64,000 bases of DNA, taken from assembly GCA_003023745.1 (NCBI GenBank), contig PXYV01000002.1, forward strand, positions 1 through 64,000. The letters are read 5' to 3'. A program made the translations under genes and the position numbers. Positions 21,068-30,961 of the stretch are shown piece by piece. Each line of letters opens with the position of its first letter. Within the stretch, counting starts at the first letter, position 1. The notes beneath the pieces are model-generated. The model ran no database searches, had not been told where the DNA came from, and saw nothing but the letters and a program-made list of their open reading frames with translations. The stretch comes from Sulfobacillus acidophilus. GTDB lineage: Bacteria > Bacillota > Sulfobacillia > Sulfobacillales > Sulfobacillaceae.

Positions 21068-22033
21068 CTATGAGCCGTGGCCCTGGTGGTGATTTTTTGC
21101 CATGACCGATAATCCTTCATAAAAGAGATTGGCGGTTAAAAGCGCGGTAGTGGCTCCGGGAGCGTCGTAGGGCGGCGATACTTCTACAATGTCTAGCCCC
21201 ACTAACCGTTTGCCGACCAAGGCACGGATGCACTGCAACGCCTCCCAACTTGTCAATCCCCCCACTTCGGGCGTGCCGGTTGCCATGGCATAGGCGGGGT
21301 CGACGACGTCGATGTCCCACGACACATAGAGCGGCTCGTCCGTCGGGAGCGCGTCCAATACGACGCGCATGGCCTCTGCCACCCCCTTTTCATGAAAATC
21401 CTTGATTGTCTGCAAGACGATCCCGTGACGGCCTGGGAACGCTAGGTCGTCGCGACTAAACTGCGGCCCGCGAATGCCTGCCTGAGCCACATGGTGCAAA
21501 AGCCCTTCTTCAAGACTACGTCTCAGCCAGGTGCCGTGCGTGTATTTTTGACCCCAGTATGCATCCCAAAAGTCAAAGTGGGAGTCAAAGTGAATGAGAT
21601 TCATCGGGCCATAGACACGATGAAATTCTCTGAGCACGGGCAATGTAATCGAGTGGTCTCCGCCGCAAATTAAAGGAAGCGTGCCTTGGGCCAGGATGGG
21701 TTGCAATGTAGCGGCAATCGCCCCCGCCGTGTCTGCAAACGAACCGGGAATGACGTCGACGTCCCCGTAGTCCACCACATTGAACACGTCAAAGGGGCTC
21801 ACGTCTAAGAACATATTATAGGGGCGCAAGAGCCGCGAGTTTTCGCGGACGGCTTGCGGCCCCATACGGGCACCGCTGCGAAAGGTGGTGCCATCATCAA
21901 ACGGAATTCCGATAAAGACCACATCAATGTCATGCAAATCGCGGTCGTACGGCAGCCGCGCGTACGTGCTGATTTGTGTAAACCGCGGTGAAACTAAGGC
22001 ATCGAGCGGCTGAATGTTGCGTCGTTGTATCAT
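21068..22033 (-). CDS. Agmatinase/arginase-family ureohydrolase
   Basis: CGGDHSITLPVL, IHFDSHFDFWD, YVSWDIDVVDPAYAMATGTPEVGGLTSWE metal-binding motifs. Confidence 0.92.
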   Translation of the reverse strand: MIQRRNIQPLDALVSPRFTQISTYARLPYDRDLHDIDVVFIGIPFDDGTTFRSGARMGPQAVRENSRLLRPYNMFLDVSPFDVFNVVDYGDVDVIPGSFADTAGAIAATLQPILAQGTLPLICGGDHSITLPVLREFHRVYGPMNLIHFDSHFDFWDAYWGQKYTHGTWLRRSLEEGLLHHVAQAGIRGPQFSRDDLAFPGRHGIVLQTIKDFHEKGVAEAMRVVLDALPTDEPLYVSWDIDVVDPAYAMATGTPEVGGLTSWEALQCIRALVGKRLVGLDIVEVSPPYDAPGATTALLTANLFYEGLSVMAKNHHQGHGS

Positions 22034-22060
22034 TCCAACGTCACCCTTATCAATGTGATG

Positions 22061-23497
22061 TTATGACTCTTCCAAACCAAGTCGGGAAAAGGCGTCCTCG
22101 ACGACATCCAAGTGCGACTTGCTGCGGGTGGTGAAAAGAAATTGCGCAGCGGCCACGACGAGGACTAGGAGACTGAAGAGGGCTGGATAGATAAAGGGAA
22201 AGCTTACCGGAAAGAATGTGTAAAAGATGCCAAGCACGATAGTGGCCAATGATAGGATGGGGAGCAACACGTGTACTGCCCAGCGGACGATATTTTTTCT
22301 CCAGGCATAGATGGGCAGTGCGATATTTCCCAAGATGTGGCCCAGAAATTCACCCATGGTAGCCAGTAAAATAAGGACAATGTAGCCGGTGCTGGGACCC
22401 CAAATGATGGCGGCGATAAGTCCCAGTATTGCGGCGACTACTCCAATCCACACAACGGAAACGTATGGCGTTAGATATGTCGGGTGAGTCTTTCCGAGCG
22501 CTCGAGGTAGCAGTCGAGCTTGACCCATGGTCATAAGAAGCCGGCTTACGACGATGCTGGCAGCCATGTTGACGCCTACCAGACTATTAATGACAAACAG
22601 CGCCAGAATAAGTTCCGGCACTTGCCCAAGATAGTGTTGAACGACGGTAAGTCCGGGAATACTGGCCGAGGCAAAGCTTCCCATGCGGCGATAGCCCCAA
22701 CCGACCGTAAAGGCATAGGATACCAGGACAAACAATGCGACCACTAAGACCGTTGACCAGATCAGCGCTTTGCGAATGGTTTGGTGAGGTGCGCGCGACT
22801 CGCGACCCAAATAAACTGTGGCCGTGGAACCTGACATGCCGAACGCGGCCACCAACAGGCCGATGGCGAATCCTCCCAATCCTCCGGCTGCTAAGTGGGG
22901 GTTGTACACCGCCCAGGTGTTGTGGGTCCCAGGTGAAAAAATGATGACCAGACTGATGACAATCAATAGCAGAATTTCTACGAGGGCCACAAATATGGCA
23001 TAATTCAGCGATGTTTTGATACCGAGGTAGGTAAGAATCGTGGATGGCACGATTAAGAGCACAGATAGGGGAACCCACAGCCAAGTGGCAGGATGGGCCA
23101 CCCCAAGGACAGGCAACAGCGACGATACGAGAATACCAAAGAAAATTGCGTTGGCCGGAATCAGGGCAATATAGTAAACGACGTAGGATAAGCCCGCTAA
23201 ATAACCCCATAGCGCTCCAGCGCCCTTGGACACAAAATAGGAGACGCCACTGGCGCTCGCTAGCCGCTGGCTAAATTGAAACGGAGTGTTAACCCATAAA
23301 ACTACGACCACAATGCCGATGAGGTACGCGAGCGGAAGTGCTCCCAGCGCATAGGAGGCTGCCGCCGTCATCGCCACGGTCGTCGATGCAAGCGGACCGT
23401 TGGCGACAAGGCCCTGCGAAAATACCTGAAAGAAGCCGACCGTATTATCTGCCAATCCACTGGAAGATGCGGGTCGAGACGAGGATCGGATGGCCAC
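22061..23497 (-). CDS. APC-superfamily amino acid permease
   Basis: Multiple TM segments typical of APC family; adjacent to ureohydrolase; likely GTG start near 23497 after gaggaggg RBS. Confidence 0.8.
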   Translation of the reverse strand: MAIRSSSRPASSSGLADNTVGFFQVFSQGLVANGPLASTTVAMTAAASYALGALPLAYLIGIVVVVLWVNTPFQFSQRLASASGVSYFVSKGAGALWGYLAGLSYVVYYIALIPANAIFFGILVSSLLPVLGVAHPATWLWVPLSVLLIVPSTILTYLGIKTSLNYAIFVALVEILLLIVISLVIIFSPGTHNTWAVYNPHLAAGGLGGFAIGLLVAAFGMSGSTATVYLGRESRAPHQTIRKALIWSTVLVVALFVLVSYAFTVGWGYRRMGSFASASIPGLTVVQHYLGQVPELILALFVINSLVGVNMAASIVVSRLLMTMGQARLLPRALGKTHPTYLTPYVSVVWIGVVAAILGLIAAIIWGPSTGYIVLILLATMGEFLGHILGNIALPIYAWRKNIVRWAVHVLLPILSLATIVLGIFYTFFPVSFPFIYPALFSLLVLVVAAAQFLFTTRSKSHLDVVEDAFSRLGLEES

Positions 23498-23986
23498 AAC
23501 TGTTCCCTCCTCACAGGAAAGTAAAAACATGGGCAGGTTTCTTAAGTGATATTCACCAATGAGTGCAGATAGTCAATCAGCGAGAAGACTTCGCCAAAAA
23601 ATGTTACAATCCTTCCTATGCACAGAGGATACAGAAAATTGTGTGGGTTTGTCCCAATCTAAAGGCGGCAGCGTGTCATCGGTTGTCAGGCGCAAGCGTT
23701 AAGGCACTGCTATCTGAAGAAAGAAGACGTTTATCGATGGATAGAACGGGGCGCCAGGGCTCTCATTTTTGTTGAGAGCCTCAAACTTCGCTGACTTAGA
23801 GCGAGGGAAGAATTTACACCCTACCAAAGGGGATCGTTTTCTTCCGCTGGACGACCATTTTTATTATGCTTGTATTCAACCTACCAAGCGCGCGCTTGAA
23901 CATTGCGGGATCCCCACGTAAGTGCCCGAAAGACCCCGTCTCAATGAGTAGCGGCGGTAAAGCGGTGACGCTGTGGCGTCAGGTTC

Positions 23987-25126
23987 TCATAAGCCACTAC
24001 CCGGAAAACTTTCTAAATGGTGGCCTACTCCGTTTTTTCCGCCGGGGGTGACGCCTACCGGTAATAGATCGACGCCGTCGGGAATGTTCAAATAACCCGG
24101 TGCTGAGCCCGGCGTGCCAGTATGCCCATATTGCCAGACGATTTGGTTTGTTTTGGGATTAATCACGATAACCCGATCATTATAGTCGTCGTTCAATAGG
24201 ATAAAGCCATTTGGCAGCATCACGGCGAGCGAGGGATGGTTGAGTCGGCCCGGCCCGCTAAGCACATGGTACGACCAGACGACCCGGCCTTTTGGGGTCA
24301 TTTCGACAATGGCCCCCGGATTGGTATAAAAGGCGACGATAATGTTCCCATTAGGCGTGATATTGGCGTCGGACGGATAGTAAAACTGGCTGGGGAAATG
24401 CAGCGTATATTGAATTTGATTGTGCCGGTTGAGCAAAATCGCATCATTGCCATTAATCTGGGTGACCAACATGCCACCATGGGGCGCCGGGAAATCGCCG
24501 TTGGGAGCCGAATAGGCAATAGGGGGGTCGTTGGCGGCTACCCCGGTTTTCCCATATTGTTTTAGTATGTGGTGGGTCCGGCGCGAGATGAAGAGAATGC
24601 GATCGTTTTTGATATCGGCGACCGTAATGATATCGGTTCCCTGGTGTGTCAATAAAAAGGCGTCGTCAGGGGTGTTGAGGTAACCGGGTGCACTGCCGGG
24701 TTCACCGGCGTGACCATAATTCCACACCACCTGGCGCGTCTTAAAATTGATGATGGAAATGACGTCGTTGCCTTCTTGATTCGTAATAATTTCGTCAAAG
24801 TGCGGTCCAAAGAAGACATCGTCGTCGTCGCGAATGGCCGAAGGCTGTCCTGGCTTAGGATATTGCCAAACAATTTTCTTCTGGGGATTGACGAGCAAGA
24901 TGCGGTTGTTGGCGGAATCGGCGATTAACACATCGCCAGGCAAAACCTTGCTGGCAGCCGATGCATGCCATGGGATATTTGGCCGGGATTGAGAGAGGTC
25001 ATGGTGTCGGTGCTGGACAGACAGAGATGCTCCTCGACTCGCTTGCGATGAAGATGCGACGCCACACCCGCCCACAGTGAGCACAGTGCAGATTGATAGG
25101 GCCAGGACGACTGATTGTGCAGACAC
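23987..25126 (-). CDS. Lipoprotein with repeat-type beta-propeller (PQQ/NHL-like)
   Basis: Lipobox VGGC; repeats VWNYGHAGEPGSAPGYLNTPDDAFLL and VWQYGHTGTPGSAPGYLNIPDGVDLL. Confidence 0.65.
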   Translation of the reverse strand: MSAQSVVLALSICTVLTVGGCGVASSSQASRGASLSVQHRHHDLSQSRPNIPWHASAASKVLPGDVLIADSANNRILLVNPQKKIVWQYPKPGQPSAIRDDDDVFFGPHFDEIITNQEGNDVISIINFKTRQVVWNYGHAGEPGSAPGYLNTPDDAFLLTHQGTDIITVADIKNDRILFISRRTHHILKQYGKTGVAANDPPIAYSAPNGDFPAPHGGMLVTQINGNDAILLNRHNQIQYTLHFPSQFYYPSDANITPNGNIIVAFYTNPGAIVEMTPKGRVVWSYHVLSGPGRLNHPSLAVMLPNGFILLNDDYNDRVIVINPKTNQIVWQYGHTGTPGSAPGYLNIPDGVDLLPVGVTPGGKNGVGHHLESFPGSGL

Positions 25127-25550
25127 GGCGAAATCTCTCCTTATAGGGTGCTGTCATTAAAGGTTGATCATAGACTGGACGTGTAAGGAACAAGGAAGAC
25201 AACAGGGTAGGGGGATCAGTTTCGGCATGGATTGTGGTGCTGTCGAACCGGGAGGTTATGCGCCTAGAAAGTCTTTGCGGCGACTGGCATAATAATTGTA
25301 GGGGTCCGGGCATTGTACTGCGCGGAGATATCTGAATCCAGTGCCGTCGTTGGCATAGACGGCGAGTTCGTGAAATACGGCCGAGGGGCACCGAAATCGT
25401 ACCCACTCAAGCGGTTTCGCGGCATGGTGATGGGATGCAGATCAGCGACGCGAAGGCGTGGTCTGGGTGGGTGCATATCTGTCAATGCGGATGGAGCGTG
25501 TATCCCCTGTGTGATGAAGGTGTTGCTATATCGTGTCAAAGGGAGGATTT

Positions 25551-26573
25551 ATGCGACTTCGGGAATTAGGGATCACCGTGGGGCGATTTGCCACTGGGCA
25601 GCAAAATGCCATTACCGATGTGCCGGGGGTTCAGGTGGGCCACGCATCTTGGCAAATTGATCAACCCACGGTGCAACGAACTGGGGTAACTGTGATTTTT
25701 CCCCGCGACGACGTCTATCAAAAACCTTGCTATGCGGCAACCGACGTGCTCAACGGATTTGGAGAAATGACGGGACGAACCACGATTGACGAATGGGGGG
25801 TTTTGGCTAGCCCCATTGTTTTAACGAACACGCGCAGTGTCGGACAAGGCTACGAAGCGGTGTTTGAACACTTTTTCCAGACTCCAGGGAATCGTACTGC
25901 AGACAACTCCATTCCGCTTCCGGTGGTGGCCGAGTGCGACGACAGTTTTCTAAACGATAATCGCCAGGCGACTCCGCCACACGTGTTCCTGGAGGCTTGG
26001 TCCAGTGCTGGAGGCGGAATGGTCAAAGAGGGAGCGGTTGGTGCTGGCACGGGCATGCACTTGTTTGGTTATAAGGGCGGTATTGGCACGGCCTCTCGCC
26101 GCATTGCCATTGAAGATGCTATCTACACCATTGGGGTACTCGTCAACACCAATTTTGGCCGCTCTGAGCAAATCCGTCTGGTGGCCGGCCTTGATGCGAA
26201 AAGACCTGGGCAGGATATTCGTAAAGATGGTTCATGCATCGGTGTGCTCGCCACCGATGCGCCAGTCTGGCCGCATGAATTGAAGCGATTGGCGCGTAGG
26301 ATGGGTTTGGGACTGGGTCGCACGGGATCTGTCGGCAATGACACCAGCGGCGAACTCTTTTTAGCGTTTAGCACAGCGCGACCCGACCACTATGCCGAGC
26401 TCGTCCAAGGCCATGGCATGTTCACGGGCCAGTTCGGGGAGGATGGATCGTCGATCAGCGATCTGTTTGAGGCTGTCGTTGAAGCGACCGAAGAAGCGGT
26501 GTGGAATGCGCTGTTGCAAGCCCATACGGTGACAGGCGTCCACGGTCATCGTTTAGAGGGCTTTTGGTCCTAA
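25551..26573 (+). CDS. P1 family peptidase (DmpA / L-aminopeptidase-D-esterase-like)
   Basis: LRELGITVGRFATGQQNAITDVPGVQVGH, GAGTGMHLFGYKGGIGTASR, GRTGSVGNDTSGELFLAFST; gggagg RBS. Confidence 0.9.
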   Translation: MRLRELGITVGRFATGQQNAITDVPGVQVGHASWQIDQPTVQRTGVTVIFPRDDVYQKPCYAATDVLNGFGEMTGRTTIDEWGVLASPIVLTNTRSVGQGYEAVFEHFFQTPGNRTADNSIPLPVVAECDDSFLNDNRQATPPHVFLEAWSSAGGGMVKEGAVGAGTGMHLFGYKGGIGTASRRIAIEDAIYTIGVLVNTNFGRSEQIRLVAGLDAKRPGQDIRKDGSCIGVLATDAPVWPHELKRLARRMGLGLGRTGSVGNDTSGELFLAFSTARPDHYAELVQGHGMFTGQFGEDGSSISDLFEAVVEATEEAVWNALLQAHTVTGVHGHRLEGFWS

Positions 26574-26606
26574 TAGCCGCGCGAACTTTCGCAGGGGAGG
26601 TTAAAG

Positions 26607-27251
26607 ATGACAACGTTCAAGCAACAGAAGTGGCGTCTTCTCAAACTTAGCGGATTGATGCTGGCGGCAGTGGGACTATCGGGATGTGGCTTGGTGCGGG
26701 CGGCTTCGGCACCTTCGGTCAAGCCGACGCCGGTTCCGTCGGTATCTGCTCGCGAAGTAGGCTCCGTTGCCGCACTCTCTCCTAATCCGGTGGTGAATAA
26801 TCCATCCGAACTGCCGAGTTGTTCCGTGGGCCAATTAACCGTGAGTTACGTCGATGGCGTCAACGGTGCAGGGCACGATCGTTTGCAGGTCTACGCGTTG
26901 ACGAGCCAGTCGCCTAGTCCGTGCACCTTGTATGGACATCCTGCTGTAGCTCTTCTAGCGGCTACTGGACAGCCCATTCAAACAGCTGACATACCCGTGA
27001 CCGCGCCGGACACGATTGTGACGTTGGCCAAGGGGGACCCGGCTTGGTTTGTAATTGAATATCAGGATGCACCGTCCTATCGCGGGGAAAGTTGTCCTGC
27101 TTCGACGGCATTTGCGATTACGCCGCCTGGTTCCAGTAGTGCGGTCATTGTGCATGGTCCGGGGGGACACATCCATGCCTATGGATCCAACGAATGTGGC
27201 GAAATCCAGGTACAGCCCGTTGCCCCTAAAGGAGTTCCACTTCAACCGTGA
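26607..27251 (+). CDS. Secreted lipoprotein, DUF4232-like
   Basis: Lipobox LSGCG; LPSCSVGQLTVSY...PCTLYGHPAVALL pattern of DUF4232. Confidence 0.6.
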   Translation: MTTFKQQKWRLLKLSGLMLAAVGLSGCGLVRAASAPSVKPTPVPSVSAREVGSVAALSPNPVVNNPSELPSCSVGQLTVSYVDGVNGAGHDRLQVYALTSQSPSPCTLYGHPAVALLAATGQPIQTADIPVTAPDTIVTLAKGDPAWFVIEYQDAPSYRGESCPASTAFAITPPGSSSAVIVHGPGGHIHAYGSNECGEIQVQPVAPKGVPLQP

Positions 27252-27468
27252 TGTCTTGTTTTGATGCCCAGCACGGCTTATCTGCTTGATCCGAAAAGAA
27301 AATTGGGGACAGAGGTGATTAAGACGAGTTTAGGGAGGCGTGCATTACGGAGTCGAGAGTGTCGGAGCTTTCCCCGGGAACCGTAAATCCTGACCCCGGG
27401 CTTTCACCGATGGAAATCCGTCGCCAGTTCTCGCTGGAGTTGACCTGCCAGCCCTGAAACCGGACACG

Positions 27469-28731
27469 CTAGACCACGGCTGCCAACGTATAAAGACCAA
27501 AAGCCATCACTAATCCGCAAAGGCCCCACACCAGGTAGCGGTAGAATCCTTGCATGCGAAATTGCGGGGGCAGTGCTCGCGACTCCAGGGCCAACAGGAA
27601 TCCCACCACAATCGGGAGCAATATGGCATTCATCACTTCGACGTCGATGGTGAGTTGCACCAAATCGATGCTGAGGATAACTAATACCGCGCCGGCCACA
27701 TGGGCCAGCGAATAGATCACATAAAACCATGGTGCGTCTTTTGCGCGTTGGTTCAGGCTGTGCTTGATGGCGAGCACCTCGCTAATTCCCCAGGCACCGG
27801 CCACGGAGGCGACGAGAGCGGCGATGAAGGCGGCTCCTACCACTCCTGCCCCCCAAATCAGAGTCCCCGGCACGCGTCCCAAGACCGCCCCCAGTCCGCG
27901 ACTGATTTCGGCGACGCTGTTCAGCGTGGTAATATGATGCGTGCGCAGCGTCGCCGCTGCCGTAATGACGATGGCGATCATGATGCCCTGGGTCACGATG
28001 GCTCCGACGCCAGTGTCCCATCGGCCGGCCCTTAAATGGGCCACCCCCCATTTCTTATCTACCACAGCGCCTTGCTGGTAGAAAATCATCCACGGCATGA
28101 TGACCGCGCCGACATTGGCGGCTAACATAAAGAGGTAACCCGGGTGAAATAAGGGCACGGTAACGAGCCCGTGCTCCAACGCCGACAAGTTAGGGTGCGA
28201 CAGGAAGGCGGTGACGACAAAGGCTACCTCCAAGGTTCCGAGCGCAATTCCGATCCATTCCACGCGCTGATAGCTTCCGGAAAAACCGATGGCGATCAAC
28301 CCCAAGGCTGCGACGCCCACCCCCACCGCGACCGGAATGCCGATGAGCTGGCAAACGCCGGCAATTCCCGTGAATTCCGTAATTAATGCGCCGACCGACG
28401 CCAAAAATAGGGCACTGACGGAAAGCAAGCCCCATTTCAGCCCAAAGTATTCCCGGATTGCCTCGCCATGTCCCTTTTGGGTGACGACTCCTAAGCGAAC
28501 CGTCATTTCCTGAACAAAAAATAAGATGGGCATTAAGACAATTTGTGGGAGAATCATTTCATATCCCCACTGTACGCCTGACTGTGCTGCCGTAATGGCA
28601 CTGCCGACATCGGTGTCGGCTAGCATCACCATGATGCCTGGGCCAAAAAGGGCCAGTAAAGTGAGCAATCGACGGGAACGGTGCGGATTCAAGCGGATCG
28701 ATGAGGGATCAGGCACGTCCGAGTGGGCCAT
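27469..28731 (-). CDS. NRAMP-family-like transporter with non-canonical signature motifs
   Basis: GPGIMVMLADTDVGSAITAAQSGVQWGYEMILPQ in TM1 region, QEMTVRLGVVTQKGHGEAIRE; TM6 region reads AVIMPWMIFYQQGAVVDK. Confidence 0.8.
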   Translation of the reverse strand: MAHSDVPDPSSIRLNPHRSRRLLTLLALFGPGIMVMLADTDVGSAITAAQSGVQWGYEMILPQIVLMPILFFVQEMTVRLGVVTQKGHGEAIREYFGLKWGLLSVSALFLASVGALITEFTGIAGVCQLIGIPVAVGVGVAALGLIAIGFSGSYQRVEWIGIALGTLEVAFVVTAFLSHPNLSALEHGLVTVPLFHPGYLFMLAANVGAVIMPWMIFYQQGAVVDKKWGVAHLRAGRWDTGVGAIVTQGIMIAIVITAAATLRTHHITTLNSVAEISRGLGAVLGRVPGTLIWGAGVVGAAFIAALVASVAGAWGISEVLAIKHSLNQRAKDAPWFYVIYSLAHVAGAVLVILSIDLVQLTIDVEVMNAILLPIVVGFLLALESRALPPQFRMQGFYRYLVWGLCGLVMAFGLYTLAAVV

Positions 28732-28920
28732 GAAGAGCGATACCTCCGGAGTATGGAATTAGACGAAACTGCTGAATGGACCAACCCCTGGGAGTTATCC
28801 TATGATAATGAATATTACTCTCAGATAATTGCTTGTCAATGGTGAGAGAGGCAAAAGAGGCAGGAATCTTGGCTATGCGAACCGAATGTTGATCGAACGA
28901 TGATTGTAAGGAGGTACGTT

Positions 28921-30858
28921 GTGCCGAAAGAAATTCGCCCCTTTGGAAGCTGGACCTCTCCCATCAGCCCGTCTATGCTGGCCTCAGCTAGCCGGGACAT
29001 GTCCGATCCCATTTTGACCGCCGATCAGACCGCCTATTGGTTAGAATCTCGGCCGCTTGAAGGTGGGCGCTACGTGATCATGCGCCAAAAGCGTGAAGAT
29101 GAGTCTCCGGTTGAACTCACCCCGCCGCCGTTTAATGTGCGGACGCGGGTGCACGAGTATGGAGGCGCGCCCTATACGGTAGCCCATGACACCTTGTATT
29201 TTTCGCACTATGGCGATCATCGCCTGTATCGGCAGATTGTTGGATTGCAACCCGAAGCCATGACGCCCCCACTACCGATGCGCTACGCCGACCTCATCTG
29301 GGACGAGCGGCGGGGATGTTTATTAGCGGTGCGTGAAGATCATTCAGAGTCAGATGTCGGTGCCGTTAATAGCATTGTGCGGATTGACCCTGATCGCCAT
29401 GATGGTGGTGCCCTGTTGATTGACGGCTACGATTTCTATATGTATCCGCGACTGAGCCCCGACGGTGCACAGCTTGCCTGGATCTGCTGGAATCATCCCA
29501 ACATGCCCTGGGATGGCACGGAACTTTGGATTGGGGACTTTGCCCCAGACGGACAGCTCATTAATCGGATGAAAATCGCGGGAGGACCGGCAGAGTCGAT
29601 TTTCCAGCCATGCTGGTCGCCCGATAACACCCTGTATTTTGTCTCGGACCGAACCGGATGGTGGAATCTGTACCGTTGGAATCAAGGTGAAGTTCAGGCG
29701 GTTATGCCGCGTGAAGCGGAGTTTGGGCGTCCCGCGTGGGTGCTGGGGCTCTCGATGTACGGATTCTCGTCAGACCGGCTTATCGCCATCTATTCACAGC
29801 GCGGCATCGATCACTTGGTGGCGATTAACCTCAAAGAGGGCTCGTTTGAAGAAATGGCGTCCTCCTATACCACACTTGCGGATGTTCAGTGCCAAGCCCA
29901 AGGCGCCATTTTGCTCGCAGGTTCACCCACCCAACCGACGGCGCTGGTGCGTCTAGACGCGCAGGGCCATTTTCGCACCGTCATCCGGTCCGAGGGCGGG
30001 CCGACCCTAGACCCGGCGGATATCTCGGAGCCAACCGCGTTGGAGTTCCCGACGGAAAGTGGTTTTACGGCGCACATGTGGTACTACCCACCCAAAAACG
30101 CGCGATTTTCAGGACCGGAAACCGAATTACCGCCCCTAATCGTCTTTAATCATGGCGGACCGACCTCACAGTCGAACTCGTCTTTTTCACTCGTGCGGCA
30201 GTTTTGGACGAGTCGGGGTTTTGCTGTAGCCGACGTCAACTATCGCGGCAGCACGGGCTATGGCCGTGCCTATCGCGAGTTGCTCAACCGGGCCTGGGGA
30301 ATCGTCGACGTCGAGGATTGTTGCAATGCAGCCTTGTATTTGGTCGGTGCACGATTGGCGGACCCTAGTCGACTCGCCATTCGCGGGGGGAGCGCGGGAG
30401 GATACACCACCCTGGCCTGCCTGACATTCAAAGACGTGTTTGCGGTGGGGACCAGTTATTACGGCGTCAGTGACATTGCGGCTTTAGCCCGCGATACCCA
30501 CAAGTTTGAATCGCGCTATATGGAGCGGTTGGTCGGGCCCTGGCCTCAGGATGCGGCGGTGTTTGCCGCGCGATCGCCGCTGATGCATACCGAACGCGTG
30601 GTTCGTCCGGTCATCTTTTTTCAAGGGTTGGATGACAAAGTCGTTCCACCCAATCAAGCGGAATTAATGGTAGAGGACTTGAAACGGCGAGGCGTGCCGG
30701 TGGCGTATTTGACTTTTGAAGGAGAGGGGCACGGCTTTCACAGTGCTCATGCCGTGGAGCAGTCCATCGCGGCAGAACTCTCCTTCTACATACGCATACT
30801 GGGCATTCGCACCGACGAAGATTTGTTGCCAGTCGCCATTGCCAATTGGCCGCAATAA
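28921..30858 (+). CDS. S9 family prolyl oligopeptidase / acylaminoacyl peptidase
   Basis: GGSAGGYTTLACL nucleophile elbow, FQGLDDKVVPPNQAELM, GEGHGFHSA; GTG start after aaggagg. Confidence 0.92.
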   Translation: MPKEIRPFGSWTSPISPSMLASASRDMSDPILTADQTAYWLESRPLEGGRYVIMRQKREDESPVELTPPPFNVRTRVHEYGGAPYTVAHDTLYFSHYGDHRLYRQIVGLQPEAMTPPLPMRYADLIWDERRGCLLAVREDHSESDVGAVNSIVRIDPDRHDGGALLIDGYDFYMYPRLSPDGAQLAWICWNHPNMPWDGTELWIGDFAPDGQLINRMKIAGGPAESIFQPCWSPDNTLYFVSDRTGWWNLYRWNQGEVQAVMPREAEFGRPAWVLGLSMYGFSSDRLIAIYSQRGIDHLVAINLKEGSFEEMASSYTTLADVQCQAQGAILLAGSPTQPTALVRLDAQGHFRTVIRSEGGPTLDPADISEPTALEFPTESGFTAHMWYYPPKNARFSGPETELPPLIVFNHGGPTSQSNSSFSLVRQFWTSRGFAVADVNYRGSTGYGRAYRELLNRAWGIVDVEDCCNAALYLVGARLADPSRLAIRGGSAGGYTTLACLTFKDVFAVGTSYYGVSDIAALARDTHKFESRYMERLVGPWPQDAAVFAARSPLMHTERVVRPVIFFQGLDDKVVPPNQAELMVEDLKRRGVPVAYLTFEGEGHGFHSAHAVEQSIAAELSFYIRILGIRTDEDLLPVAIANWPQ

Positions 30859-30920
30859 CTGTGCGTCCGCAGGGCGATGGTCATGGATACGTTGAGGGCC
30901 ACCGGGGCATGTTGTTTTGG

Positions 30921-30955
30921 CTTCTACGAGCAGGCGTGAGGCCTGCTCGTAGAAG
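30921..30955. terminator. Perfect 15-bp stem hairpin between convergent genes
   Basis: cttctacgagcaggc-gtgag-gcctgctcgtagaag, between stops of S9 peptidase (+) and SBP (-). Confidence 0.75.
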
Positions 30956-30961
30956 GGCCTG

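Noticed and set aside
23758-23780. 8-bp hairpin ggctctca-tttttgt-tgagagcc upstream of the APC permease; considered as terminator or riboswitch
   Set aside because: No T-tract after it in either direction and no known riboswitch core (e.g. guanidine-I) recognisable in 23531-23986.
27251-27468. Sequence ttggggacagaggtgattaagacg resembling ends of REP-associated or IS elements
   Set aside because: No inverted partner or transposase found nearby.
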